Positions 50,258 to 59,429 of a stretch of DNA of 64,000 nucleotides are shown in pieces. Position 1 is the stretch's first letter, and the number at the start of each line of letters is the position of its first letter. Source of the DNA: Clostridia bacterium (lineage in GTDB: Bacteria > Bacillota > Clostridia > Oscillospirales > Acutalibacteraceae); the NCBI GenBank assembly GCA_017435665.1, contig JAFSEP010000003.1:1-64000 (forward strand), written 5' to 3'. Made by a program: the position numbers and the translations under genes. The notes under the pieces were generated by a model. It saw nothing but the letters and a program-made list of their open reading frames with translations. It was not told the origin of the DNA and searched no databases.

Positions 50258-51604
50258 ATGAATGAATATATGACAAGAGTAATGGAAATTGTCAAAAAGA
50301 GGAATGAAGGCGAAACAGAATTCATCCAGTCTGTTGAAGAAGTTTTCAAATCACTTGAGGTTGTTATAGATGCTCATCCCGAATATGAAAAGGCAAGTCT
50401 TCTTGAAAGAATTGTGGAGCCTGAAAGAGTTATCCACTTCAGAGTGCCCTGGATTGACGATGAGGGCAAGGTTCAGGTAAACAGAGGTTACAGAGTTCAG
50501 TTCAACAATGCAATCGGTCCCTATAAGGGTGGACTTCGTTTCCAGCATAACGTTTACCTCGGCATTATGAAATTCCTTGCTTTTGAGCAGACCTTCAAAA
50601 ACAGCCTTACAGGTCTTCCCATCGGCGGTGCAAAGGGCGGCTCGGACTTTGATCCCACAGGCAAGAGCGATTTTGAAATTATGCGTTTCTGCCAGAGCTT
50701 TATGACAGAGCTTTACAGACACATCGGTGCTGATATTGACGTTCCTGCAGGCGATATAGGTGTTGGTGCAAGAGAAATCGGTTTCCTTTACGGTCAGTAT
50801 AAGAGAATTACAGGTCAGTACGAAAGCGGTGTTATCACCGGTAAGGGCATAAGCTACGGCGGCTCCTTCGTAAGACCCGAGGCTACGGGCTATGGTGCAG
50901 TTTATTACGTAAACGAGGTTCTCAGACATTTCGGCGAAGAAATTGAAGGAAAGACCTTTGCAATTTCAGGCTACGGTAATGTTGCATGGGGTGTTGCCTC
51001 AAAGGTTGCTCAGCTTGGCGGTAAGGTTGTAACCCTCTCGGATATGACCGGCTACGTATATGATGAAGAAGGCGTTACAACTCAGGAAAAAATCGACTAT
51101 ATGCTTGAATTGAGAGCCAACACAAGCAGCACTATCAAGGACTATGCCGACAAATTCGGCGTACCCTTCTTTCCCGGTGAAAAGCCCTGGGGCGTTAAGG
51201 TTGATATTGCTATGCCCTGTGCAACTCAGAATGAAGTAACAATGGAAGATGCAAAGAAAATCGTTGATGCAGGCATAAAGTTCTACGCTGAAGTTTCAAA
51301 TATGTCAACAGACAACAAGGCTCTTGAATATCTCCAGAACAACTGTCTTGCGGTATGCCCCTCAAAGGCTGTAAATGCAGGCGGCGTTGCGGTTTCAGCT
51401 CTTGAAATGACTCAGGACTCAATCAGATACAGCTGGACAGCAGAAAAGGTTGACAAGAAGCTTCATCAGATTATGGTCAACATCTATAACGAGTCCGTAA
51501 GAGCTGCAGAGGCTTACGGCTTAGGCTATGACCTTGTGGCAGGCGCAAATATTGCAGGCTTTGAAAAGGTTGCCAACGCTATGATGGCTTACGGTATTGT
51601 ATAA
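50258..51604 (+). CDS. gdhA: Glutamate dehydrogenase, hexameric NADP-type
   Basis: 448 residues from ATG at 50258 after GGAGG. It interconverts glutamate with 2-oxoglutarate and ammonia. Motifs: FRVPWIDDEGKVQVNRGYRV, YKGGLRFQHNVYLGIMKFLA, the catalytic-lysine segment LPIGGAKGGSDFDPTGKS near 125, ADIDVPAGDIGVGAREIGFL near 160, and the Rossmann loop ISGYGNVAWGVASK near 235. Length near 448 and sequence fit the small hexameric assimilatory class. It is monocistronic, with a strong promoter. Cofactor preference is inferred from the class. Confidence 0.93.
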   Translation: MNEYMTRVMEIVKKRNEGETEFIQSVEEVFKSLEVVIDAHPEYEKASLLERIVEPERVIHFRVPWIDDEGKVQVNRGYRVQFNNAIGPYKGGLRFQHNVYLGIMKFLAFEQTFKNSLTGLPIGGAKGGSDFDPTGKSDFEIMRFCQSFMTELYRHIGADIDVPAGDIGVGAREIGFLYGQYKRITGQYESGVITGKGISYGGSFVRPEATGYGAVYYVNEVLRHFGEEIEGKTFAISGYGNVAWGVASKVAQLGGKVVTLSDMTGYVYDEEGVTTQEKIDYMLELRANTSSTIKDYADKFGVPFFPGEKPWGVKVDIAMPCATQNEVTMEDAKKIVDAGIKFYAEVSNMSTDNKALEYLQNNCLAVCPSKAVNAGGVAVSALEMTQDSIRYSWTAEKVDKKLHQIMVNIYNESVRAAEAYGLGYDLVAGANIAGFEKVANAMMAYGIV

Positions 51605-51618
51605 TTGCTTATTATAAA

Positions 51619-52018
51619 CAAAGAAACATCGGCTAAAGTGCGTTGTTCTTGTCGGAGAAAATAGAATTCTTTTAAATTCAGCTAAGAACCAGCATCGCAT
51701 TTGTAAGTACAAATGCACTTGGGCAGTAGCCCAAACCCACAGAGCAACAGAAAAGAGAAGATTCGTATCATAACGAGTCTTCTCTTTCTTTTTGTCTGAT
51801 AAGTGATATGCTGACTAAAGTCAGCGTGATATTTTCGCTTTGCGAAAGTGATATGAAACCTAACGGGTTCGTGATATTCTATTCGCCATAAACTGTCCGC
51901 AGGACAATATCACTATGCGTAGCATAATATCACTGCGAAGCAATATAACTCGCCGTCAGGCGAATAGAGTTGCGTGATACTCCGTTAAGAGTATCACGCT
52001 AACGCCGATGTTTCTTTG
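51619..52018. repeat. Multi-hairpin intergenic element B
   Basis: CAAAGAAACATCGGC (51619-51633) and its inverted copy GCCGATGTTTCTTTG (52004-52018) bound 400 bases of hairpins: GCATTTGT/ACAAATGC (51697-51716), TTGGGC/GCCCAA, AGAGAAGA/TCTTCTCT, GCTGAC/GTCAGC, TTCGC/GCGAA, AACC/GGGTT, GTCC/GGAC, CGCC/GGCG, and GCGTGATACTC/GAGTATCACGC. The core 51881-51965 is closely similar to 6963-7050. It fills the 430-base convergent gap between gdhA and the GH3 glucosidase and may double as their terminator. Confidence 0.75.
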
Positions 52019-52034
52019 CTTTATATCTTGGTTT

Positions 52035-54473
52035 TTACATTTTATAATTCAGAATGTAGTTAAGCACGTTCTTTGCCGAACGTTCAAGCTCTGCCCTTGA
52101 AAGACCGCCGGGCTGGTCAAGAGTTTCAAGTGTTGTTCCGTCCGAATCGTAAACCTTCTTTGCTCTGTTCATATTACCGGGCATAAGCACGTCAACCTGT
52201 GCCTTGATTCTGTATGCGTTATCTCTTACAAAGGGGAACTCGGGCGAATATGACTTCTGCATCCACCAGTCAGTCATAAGCACATTCTTAAAGCCCCACT
52301 CTCCTCTGAGAATAGTTGTTGCAAGGTCATAGTTATAGTGGCTCCATACACCGTTTATCTTATTATAGCTTGTCATAATTGTCTTGGGATTTGCTGTCTT
52401 GACAACCATTTCAAAGCCCTTGAGATATATTTCACGCAGAGCTCTTTCAGATACTCTTGAGTCATTACGGTTTCTTCGCACCTCCTGATTGTTGCAGGCA
52501 AAGTGCTTGGGACATGCTGCTCCACCGAGAGACTGAGTTCCCTTAACTGTTGCAATAGCCATTTCACCGCTTACAACGGGATCCTCTGAGAAATATTCGA
52601 AGTTACGTCCACAGAGAGGATTTCTGTGAATGTTCATACCGGGGCCAAGCAGTACATCTATCTTATGGTAACCCATTTCCTTTGCCACACCTGCGTAAAC
52701 CGCTTCAACAAGCTTCTTATTCCACGTGCAGGCAAGTGTTGTTCCGCAGGGAACAAGAGAAGCAACCTTGTTTACTCTCAGACCGGAGGGGCCGTCGCAG
52801 GTAACAACGGGTCTGATGCCATAGGCATAAAGTGACGGAAGAATACCGCCGAAGGTACCGCCGTTCTTAGGAGCTTCAGCGTAGGTGCTGTTCATAACAC
52901 CGTGACCTCTTGTCAGACCCTCGAGTTCTTCACCTGTGAGCTGTGAAACAAACTCATCAAGGCTTACCTTGCCTTCCTTAACATCAGAAAGCTTATAGCC
53001 CATATTGCCCTTGAAGCCCATTGACTTAGGCTGATTTCTGAGTATACGCTCCTTGAGACTGCGCTCACCGTCTCTGAGAAGCTCATATATCTGACCGATC
53101 TCACCGTTTTCTTCTTCATAAGCTCTCAGACGGAAGAAGGGCTCCTGAACACTGCAGGCCTCACTGAGCTGTTCAATCAGTTTTGTTGCTTCAATATTGA
53201 TTGAGCCTGCAACTGTTTCTGTTCTTACGCTGTTTCCTGCGTAGAATATGTATTCGCCTGCTTCAAGAACGTAGGCTGACTTATATCCCGTTATACCGTA
53301 TTCATCATATGAAGCAAAGTCATATTCAGAAACCGTGAAGGAAAGCTTCTGGCTCTTTCCGGGTCTGAGAAGCTTTGTTTTTTCAAATTTCACAAGACTT
53401 CTTGCCGCTTTGCCCAGCTTGCCCTGAGGGGCTTTTACATAAAGCTGAACAACCTCTTTGCCGTCAACATCACCTGTATTTGTAACGTTTACCTCCACTT
53501 TGATTTTGCCGTTCTTCATTGTTTCAAACTTCACAACCTCAGTATCAAAGGTTGTATATGAAAGACCGAAGCCGAAGGGATAGAGCACCTTTTCCTTTGC
53601 AAAGGTTTCAAAATATCTGTATCCGACATAAATATCCTCGGAATAGTTATTGAAATCCTTGCCACCGAAATCCTGTGCAGAGGGATAGTCAACATAATTT
53701 CTTGCGATTGTATCAGTCATCTTACCGCTGGGATTAACGTTACCGCAAAGAATATCGGCAACTGCATTACCGCTTTCCTGTCCGCCCTGACCTGCAAAGA
53801 TAACACCCTTGATTTTGTCAGCGTAGATTTCAGTCCAAGCCATATCAATAAGGTTACCGCAATCCATAACAACGATAACGTTATCGAACTTTGAGCAGAT
53901 AAGCTGAAGGTTTTTTTCTTCCGTTTCAGTAAGATAGTAGCTGCCCTCAATGAGCTTGTTTTCTCTGTCCTCACCTGCAGCTCTACCGATTACAACAACA
54001 GCCTTGTTGCATTCATTTGCTGCAAGGATAACCTGTTCACTTTTAAGAGGCATCTCCTCGTAGCACATAGGCCAGTTGCCCCAGAAGCCTTCATCGGGCA
54101 CGTTTTTCTCCTGCTGACACCAGGCTTCATAATATGCGGCAAGGTTTTCGTGAATATTTATGTTGCAGTTTCTCATACCGTCAATAAGATTGATCTTATA
54201 AGGAGCATTTACGTCACCGCCGCTGCCGTAGCCAACGCAGAAATAGTTATACTGACATCTGCCGAAAACTGCAACCTTATCTGTCTTTGTGAAAGGTAAA
54301 ACACCGTCATTCTTGAGAAGCACACAGCCCTCTGCGGCAGCTTCTCTTATCAGCTTGTCCATTCCTTCGTTTTCAAAGCCTGCACCGTAGCCGGTTCCTG
54401 TTTCCTGACTCAGTCCTGCAGGGTCAAATATTGCAAGAACCTTATTTACGGTTTTTGAAACTATTTTGTTCAT
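52035..54473 (-). CDS. Glycoside hydrolase family 3 beta-glucosidase-like enzyme, circularly permuted
   Basis: 812 residues, start ATG at 54473 after GGAGG. The domain order is reversed from usual GH3 enzymes: the C-terminal-type alpha/beta sandwich comes first (EGCVLLKNDGVLPF near 50, VVMDCGNLIDMAW), an Fn3-like domain follows (YPFGFGLSYTTFD, VQLYVKAPQGKLGKAARSLV), and the TIM barrel comes last (VTCDGPSGLRVNK, ACPKHFACNNQEVRRNR). The nucleophile is Asp in NVLMTDWWM near 740. Permuted GH3 enzymes are known from Ruminococcus. No signal peptide is present, so it probably cleaves imported beta-glucosides. Confidence 0.88.
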   Translation of the reverse strand: MNKIVSKTVNKVLAIFDPAGLSQETGTGYGAGFENEGMDKLIREAAAEGCVLLKNDGVLPFTKTDKVAVFGRCQYNYFCVGYGSGGDVNAPYKINLIDGMRNCNINIHENLAAYYEAWCQQEKNVPDEGFWGNWPMCYEEMPLKSEQVILAANECNKAVVVIGRAAGEDRENKLIEGSYYLTETEEKNLQLICSKFDNVIVVMDCGNLIDMAWTEIYADKIKGVIFAGQGGQESGNAVADILCGNVNPSGKMTDTIARNYVDYPSAQDFGGKDFNNYSEDIYVGYRYFETFAKEKVLYPFGFGLSYTTFDTEVVKFETMKNGKIKVEVNVTNTGDVDGKEVVQLYVKAPQGKLGKAARSLVKFEKTKLLRPGKSQKLSFTVSEYDFASYDEYGITGYKSAYVLEAGEYIFYAGNSVRTETVAGSINIEATKLIEQLSEACSVQEPFFRLRAYEEENGEIGQIYELLRDGERSLKERILRNQPKSMGFKGNMGYKLSDVKEGKVSLDEFVSQLTGEELEGLTRGHGVMNSTYAEAPKNGGTFGGILPSLYAYGIRPVVTCDGPSGLRVNKVASLVPCGTTLACTWNKKLVEAVYAGVAKEMGYHKIDVLLGPGMNIHRNPLCGRNFEYFSEDPVVSGEMAIATVKGTQSLGGAACPKHFACNNQEVRRNRNDSRVSERALREIYLKGFEMVVKTANPKTIMTSYNKINGVWSHYNYDLATTILRGEWGFKNVLMTDWWMQKSYSPEFPFVRDNAYRIKAQVDVLMPGNMNRAKKVYDSDGTTLETLDQPGGLSRAELERSAKNVLNYILNYKM

Positions 54474-54555
54474 ATCTTTTCCTCCGTATATTCATTTTTA
54501 TACATTTTACATTATACTTTATCAAAAGCAAAAAATCAATACTTCGGGACAGAAC

Positions 54556-54590
54556 AAAACCCCCTGCTTTCACAGAGGGTTTTATTTAAA
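54556..54590 (-). terminator. Terminator of the 31-residue peptide gene
   Basis: AAAACCCTCT and AGGGGGTTTT pair on the minus strand (54583-54574 / 54565-54556), about 20 bases after the stop. Confidence 0.7.
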
Positions 54591-54602
54591 CTTTAAAATC
54601 AA

Positions 54603-54698
54603 TTATGCTTCTGCACCGCCGAAAATCATAGCAAAGATTTCCTTGATGTTAGCGATAACCTGCTTGATTACATCAAATACCTGCTGTACTGCTTCCAT
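54603..54698 (-). CDS. 31-residue amphipathic peptide
   Basis: ATG at 54698 has a near-perfect AAAGGAG site nine bases upstream, and TAA at 54603 is followed by a terminator, so the small frame is a complete transcription and translation unit. The peptide opens MEAVQQVFDVIKQVIANIKE and ends FGGAEA. Hydrophobic residues recur every three to four positions, as in an amphipathic helix. It has no signal peptide and no known family that I recognise. It sits between the permuted GH3 gene and the GH63-like gene, both on the same strand. A membrane-active or regulatory peptide is possible. Confidence 0.65.
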   Translation of the reverse strand: MEAVQQVFDVIKQVIANIKEIFAMIFGGAEA

Positions 54699-54788
54699 GA
54701 TTCTGAGCTCCTTTCACAATATGTTAAGGTAATTATAACATAAGTTGCGATTAAGTCAACATCTAATTAAAATTTTTAATATTTATTT

Positions 54789-57542
54789 TTAATTCGTTAA
54801 CTTTTTAACGGACACTTTTGTCCCGTTTTGCCGTCCTTTAAGTAAAACTTCTATTTCACCGTCAAATCTCTTCACAAAATTCACTTTTTCGCCGTTAACG
54901 TAAACCTCATAATCGTTCTTTTCATCAAGACAGATTATCATATAGCTTACATCCTCGGTTTCCTTTGTCACGGTTATTTCCGCTTCGGTATTGTCGGCGG
55001 AGATAAAGCTCTCATCAATACTTACATCAAAGCCCGTTGTAACAGTACCGGGATTATAATAGGTCATTGCCCACATATTTATGGGAGTCGAAAGTCCGCC
55101 GAAATTATGGAACCAGCCTCCCCTGCCCGTGACAACGCTGACCATTTCAAAGGTATAATAGTTATGTTCAACTTCTCTTTTCCATATATCCAGAGCCATA
55201 CGTGCTATTTCATAGGCAAAATCGTTTTCCCCTATGTCGAGCATAGTCTTATAAAGGAACCATTGGTGGGAGAACCATATGTTGCCGTTCCAATAGCCGT
55301 TTACCTTGAAATAGGATGCTGAAACGTCAACTGCGCTGATACCGTAGTGACTAAGCATATGCTCCTTGCTTTTAAGATGAGACAGTATTCTCTCCTTCTG
55401 CTTTTCGTTGCACACGTTGGCGATAATGGGATAAATACCGTCAAGACCCTTATTGAGATTTTCCCCCTGAGGGTTAGTATATTTACCCACGGGGTTATAA
55501 TCCTTATCGTGGAGAACATAGCTGAAATATCCGCTTTCTTCATCCCATGAATAGGTATTGAGAGCCTCTGTCAGCCTTGCAATATCGTTGTTATATGTAA
55601 TAATGTCCTCATTCCTGCCGATTTTTACGGCGGCAAGCTTCATAATTTTCGCACAGCGTATTGCCTGAGCCGAGGTTATAACGGGCGCAGATGTATCACG
55701 GATATTATCCTTCATCATAGCAACCTGAGCAGGATAGTCATCCATACCCGATGATGAATAGAAATAATCATAGGTTGTGAGAAGTCCGCTTCTGAGCTTT
55801 GCCGTTGTGGAGCCTCTTATTTTGCCGAGATAGAAGTCATAATATAGCTTCAATCTGTCATAGAATTCCTCAGCAAGCTCTTTGCCACCCTGCTTATTCA
55901 TCATCTCAAAGAAGATATAAAACTGAACGGGTACGGGTGAGCCGTGATGAACGAATGCATAATCCTTATTGCTTTCGTCGCTCAGATATGTATCAAGTAT
56001 AAATCTGCTAAGCTCAGGGGCATACCCCGTAAAGCCCAGACCGATGAAGCCCGAATCCCATGTATAAAGGCAGTCCCATCTCTTTCCGGGGGTATGGTGA
56101 ATAATGTATCTGCCGTGCTTATATATGGGATAAACCACATTTGTAAGCACTGCTGACCTTAACAATTCATTACTCAGCTCATATTTTTCACCACGGGAAT
56201 TAAAGCTGAATTTCTTATATTCGCTGAGCTTTTTCTGATATATTGCTTCGTATTCTTCGGGTGCTTTATACTCTGTTTCTCCCTTTGAAATAACGGAATA
56301 AACAACCTCTGTTTCACCCGGATTTACGAATACGGTATGCACTATGGCATTATGGAAGAAGCCGTTGTCGCTGTGCTTATCCCTGAATGAGTTTGTAAAG
56401 CTTTCCGTCAGGTCGTCAAAGGTTTCGTCGCTATTGGAAAGACGTGCGCTCATGCAGTCCTCAAGACAGCCTGTGTCTATTGCTCTGTATCGGGTGTTAT
56501 CGTCAAAGGTTCTCAGTATATATTCACCCTCGGCATCCTCATATTTCAGCGCAGACCTGTAACCGATACTGCACTTTTCTGTTTTTATTTCGGGTTTGAA
56601 GCTGTGAAGCCTGATTTCTGTGCTGACCCTATGTGCATCATCCTTTTCGGTAATTGCAATAAAGTCAATTTCCACTCCACCCGTTCCTTCAGCTGCAAAA
56701 TCCAGCTTTTCGGGAACATTATCAAGAGGAATATAAACATAAGAGGGTTCGTCTGCCTTTGGGAAAACAATACTTGTTTCACCGTTAAGTGTGAATGCTG
56801 AATCCTTTTCGCTGTTGATATAGGTCACACCGACCTGCATACCCTGAACGTATTTGATGTCACTTGTTCTGTATCTGATGACCATTACGGGTGACTCAAA
56901 GCTTTCATTGTAGTCAACCTTGTAGCAGACCCTGTCACCTGCTTCTCCTCCGAAGGGAGCAAGATATCTGTGGGGCATATGCCACTTCTCTGCTCTGTCA
57001 CCGAGACCCTTACCCATATAGAAACGGTTATCCGTAAACTCGCCCTTTTTACGGGCATCGGCGTTCTGCTGATCCCAGGGTCTTGTTATGGCATAATCAT
57101 AGCTTTCGTAGTCAGTTGCCTTTATGAAAAGGCACTTTTCGGGAAGGGTAAGGTCAACATATCGGTCAAGCCTGTATTCTATTGATGAGAAATAATTGAC
57201 AAGACAGTTCTGTATAAGCGGAGTATTGTTGAAAAGCTCTGTTCTGACAAGGGTTGACTCGTCGTCGAGCTTTACATATGTGACTATTGAGTATGCGTCT
57301 TCCTTTCCTTCAAGGTCAAACCTGTAAGAAAATAAGGTGTAATCCTCATTACACTGCCACGCTCTGCAGCCGCAGGGCACAGTTGTGTTGGGAACACGCA
57401 TACCCGAACCGAATATTGCAGGAGCTGTTGTGAAATCGAAGCGTATACCCTCGGTCATTTCCTCGTCCACAACTCTTGAAATGCCCATATACTTTTTTCC
57501 GTAAGGTCCCCATAAGGGGAATACACCGTCAAGCTTTTTCAT
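54789..57542 (-). CDS. GH63/MGH1-like glycoside hydrolase
   Basis: 917 residues, start ATG at 57542 after GAGGA. Residues 1-430 are a beta-rich N-terminal region. Residues about 440-830 form an (alpha/alpha)6 barrel with clan GH-G signatures: RWDCLYTWDSGFIGLGF near 485 (catalytic Asp expected in WDSGF), NGYWNGNIWFSHQWFLYKTM near 755 and TGRGGWFHNFGGLSTPINMW near 815. GH63 enzymes act on alpha-glucosides, mannosylglycerate and related sugars. There is no signal peptide. It is the third gene after sigG and the pseudokinase, with short gaps, so it may be made late in sporulation. Substrate unknown. Confidence 0.75.
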   Translation of the reverse strand: MKKLDGVFPLWGPYGKKYMGISRVVDEEMTEGIRFDFTTAPAIFGSGMRVPNTTVPCGCRAWQCNEDYTLFSYRFDLEGKEDAYSIVTYVKLDDESTLVRTELFNNTPLIQNCLVNYFSSIEYRLDRYVDLTLPEKCLFIKATDYESYDYAITRPWDQQNADARKKGEFTDNRFYMGKGLGDRAEKWHMPHRYLAPFGGEAGDRVCYKVDYNESFESPVMVIRYRTSDIKYVQGMQVGVTYINSEKDSAFTLNGETSIVFPKADEPSYVYIPLDNVPEKLDFAAEGTGGVEIDFIAITEKDDAHRVSTEIRLHSFKPEIKTEKCSIGYRSALKYEDAEGEYILRTFDDNTRYRAIDTGCLEDCMSARLSNSDETFDDLTESFTNSFRDKHSDNGFFHNAIVHTVFVNPGETEVVYSVISKGETEYKAPEEYEAIYQKKLSEYKKFSFNSRGEKYELSNELLRSAVLTNVVYPIYKHGRYIIHHTPGKRWDCLYTWDSGFIGLGFTGYAPELSRFILDTYLSDESNKDYAFVHHGSPVPVQFYIFFEMMNKQGGKELAEEFYDRLKLYYDFYLGKIRGSTTAKLRSGLLTTYDYFYSSSGMDDYPAQVAMMKDNIRDTSAPVITSAQAIRCAKIMKLAAVKIGRNEDIITYNNDIARLTEALNTYSWDEESGYFSYVLHDKDYNPVGKYTNPQGENLNKGLDGIYPIIANVCNEKQKERILSHLKSKEHMLSHYGISAVDVSASYFKVNGYWNGNIWFSHQWFLYKTMLDIGENDFAYEIARMALDIWKREVEHNYYTFEMVSVVTGRGGWFHNFGGLSTPINMWAMTYYNPGTVTTGFDVSIDESFISADNTEAEITVTKETEDVSYMIICLDEKNDYEVYVNGEKVNFVKRFDGEIEVLLKGRQNGTKVSVKKLTN

Positions 57543-57566
57543 ATTGCTTATCCTCTGTTTTCCGAT

Positions 57567-58481
57567 TTATTGTCCTTTTACCTGTTCTGCAAGCTTGTTG
57601 TAAACCTCTTCAAGGTCCTGTCTCATCATATAAGGTGTGGCATATCTCTTTTTCGGATCAAATGATATGCTCTTGAGAATAATATCATTGAGCCTTCCGC
57701 CGTTGTAAGCAGGTGCGGGAATTTTTGCTCCCGAAAGCCTGTGCCTTACTGCGCCCTCAAAGCCCTTTTCCTTTTCAAAGGGAAGCATACCGTCATTGAG
57801 GAGTGTGTAAAGTATCAGACCGAGTGAATACGTATCCGTGTTATAGCTGATATACTTTGAAAAATCAAGCTCAGGTGCATAGAAAGCCATCTGCTTACAG
57901 TCATTCTTATCAAGAACACGTCTGAGCTCGGTTGCATCCGTATCTATTCCGTCAATTCTGAATCTGTCCTTACCGTCAAAGTAAATGCAATCGGGAGTCA
58001 GATTAAGGTGCTTATAATCGAGCTTTTTAAGCTGCTCAAGACCTCTGCAAACGTCCATACCCATTTTAACTGCCGCACCGACGGTAAGTCCGTTTTCCTT
58101 GATATATTCCTTGAGAGGCTGGATATAATCATATCTTGCCACAAGGAGATAAGCGGTATCGTCGCTGTTTGAAATATCGTAAAGCTCACGGAGATTTACG
58201 ATTCCCGGCTTTGAACAGAAGCCTCTGAGAAAATTGAAATCCTGCTTCTGCTTCTTGACAAGAGAGCTTACGTATCTTCTGTAAGCCTCCTCCCCCATTT
58301 CTGCTTTTTTCTTTTCGGCATCAGCATTATTTCCGGGTATCCATATTGCTCTTACGGCAGAATACTTGGTAACGTCACCCGAAGTTTTTTCCGCCATATA
58401 AAGCTTCTCGTTTTCACTTTCAGATATTGTGTAACTGAGAGTCCAGTCAGGCAGTATTCTCTGTATATCCCTTTCGTTCAT
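57567..58481 (-). CDS. Protein kinase-fold protein lacking catalytic residues (pseudokinase)
   Basis: 304 residues from ATG at 58481 after GAGGAGA. The kinase fold is recognisable from YLLVARYDYIQPLKEYI, GMDVCRGLEQLKKLDYKHLN, FYAPELDFSKYISYNTDTYS, LGLILYTLLNDGMLPFEKE and SFDPKKRYATPYMMRQDLE. Catalytic positions are lost: the HRDxKPxN loop reads HLNLTPDCI, the DFG position reads IDG, the glycine loop is absent, and the ATP lysine seems to be Arg in YSAVRAIWIP. It is soluble, with no PASTA or membrane part. It lies 50 bases after sigG and 24 before the GH63-like gene. A scaffold or sensor in sporulation is an inference. Confidence 0.75.
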   Translation of the reverse strand: MNERDIQRILPDWTLSYTISESENEKLYMAEKTSGDVTKYSAVRAIWIPGNNADAEKKKAEMGEEAYRRYVSSLVKKQKQDFNFLRGFCSKPGIVNLRELYDISNSDDTAYLLVARYDYIQPLKEYIKENGLTVGAAVKMGMDVCRGLEQLKKLDYKHLNLTPDCIYFDGKDRFRIDGIDTDATELRRVLDKNDCKQMAFYAPELDFSKYISYNTDTYSLGLILYTLLNDGMLPFEKEKGFEGAVRHRLSGAKIPAPAYNGGRLNDIILKSISFDPKKRYATPYMMRQDLEEVYNKLAEQVKGQ

Positions 58482-58531
58482 AATCTTCTCCTCACAATGT
58501 TTTATTTCCCGATTATTATATACCATTTTCC

Positions 58532-59311
58532 TTATTTTGTAAACTGTTCACCCTTTATTTTTGAAATTGCGCATTTTTCAAGTCTCGATACCTGCGCCTG
58601 TGAAATTCCTACCTCTTTTGCAACCTCGGTCTGAGTTTTCCCTTGCATAAAACGAAGATTGAGAATGAATTTTTCCCTCTCCGAAAGCTCCTCAATTGCC
58701 TGCTTGATGAGTATCTCGTTTATCCAGTTTTCATCCGTGTTATTATCTCCTATCTGATCCATAACGTATATGGTATCTCCTCCGTCGCTGTAAACGGGCT
58801 CGTAAAGGGAAACCGGCTCAACTATTGCTTCAAGTGCAAGAACAACACTTTCACGGCTCAGGTTCATTCTTTCGGCAATTTCCTCAACCGTCGGCTCCTT
58901 TTGCGTGCGGTTTATAAGCTCCTCTCTGACCTGCATTGCATGATAAGCCGTATCCCGTATTGAACGGCTTACCCTGACAGGATTGTTGTCACGAAGATAT
59001 CTTCTGATTTCCCCTATTATCATAGGAACAGCGTAAGTGGAAAACCTCACGTTCTGGGATAAATCAAAATTATCTATCGCCTTTATCAGCCCTATACAGC
59101 CAACCTGAAAAAGATCGTCGGGATTTTCGTTTTTGTTTGAAAAACGCTGGATCACGCTCAGCACCAGCTTGAGATTTCCGCTTATAAGTTCATCCCTTGC
59201 TCTTGTATCACCCTCACGGCTCTTTCTCAGCAAGCTCATCTTTTCCTCTTCCTTGAGAACCTTCAGTCCCGATGTGTTTATTCCGCATATGTCTACCTTG
59301 TTGAATTTCAT
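58532..59311 (-). CDS. sigG: Sporulation sigma factor SigG
   Basis: 259 residues. The N-terminus MKFNKVDICGINTSGLKVL is the SigG-specific anti-sigma gate region; region 2 (ELISGNLKLVLSVIQRFSNK, GLIKAIDNFDLSQNVRFSTY), region 3 and region 4 (LSEREKFILNLRFMQGKTQT, GISQAQVSRLEK) follow. SigG drives late forespore genes. In most spore formers sigG follows spoIIGA-sigE; here neither is adjacent and a lipoprotein gene lies upstream instead. Downstream in the same direction are a pseudokinase and a GH63-like gene. Confidence 0.96.
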   Translation of the reverse strand: MKFNKVDICGINTSGLKVLKEEEKMSLLRKSREGDTRARDELISGNLKLVLSVIQRFSNKNENPDDLFQVGCIGLIKAIDNFDLSQNVRFSTYAVPMIIGEIRRYLRDNNPVRVSRSIRDTAYHAMQVREELINRTQKEPTVEEIAERMNLSRESVVLALEAIVEPVSLYEPVYSDGGDTIYVMDQIGDNNTDENWINEILIKQAIEELSEREKFILNLRFMQGKTQTEVAKEVGISQAQVSRLEKCAISKIKGEQFTK

Positions 59312-59371
59312 CTGTGTTCCCCCGGTCTGATTGTGTAAGAGTCAAAATAATTATTGCCTTCGGGGGTAATA

Positions 59372-59417
59372 ATATGCAAAAATCGCAGATAGTGCCGAAG
59401 CATTATCTGCGATTATT
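59372..59417 (-). terminator. Terminator of the inhibitor-like lipoprotein gene
   Basis: AATCGCAGATA (59381-59391) pairs with TATCTGCGATT (59404-59414); on the minus strand five U follow. It isolates sigG from the lipoprotein gene. Confidence 0.75.
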
Positions 59418-59429
59418 ATGTTATATTGC

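Noticed and set aside
50351..50929. 192-codon open frame antisense to gdhA
   Set aside because: It lies wholly inside a highly conserved dehydrogenase and shows no independent signals.
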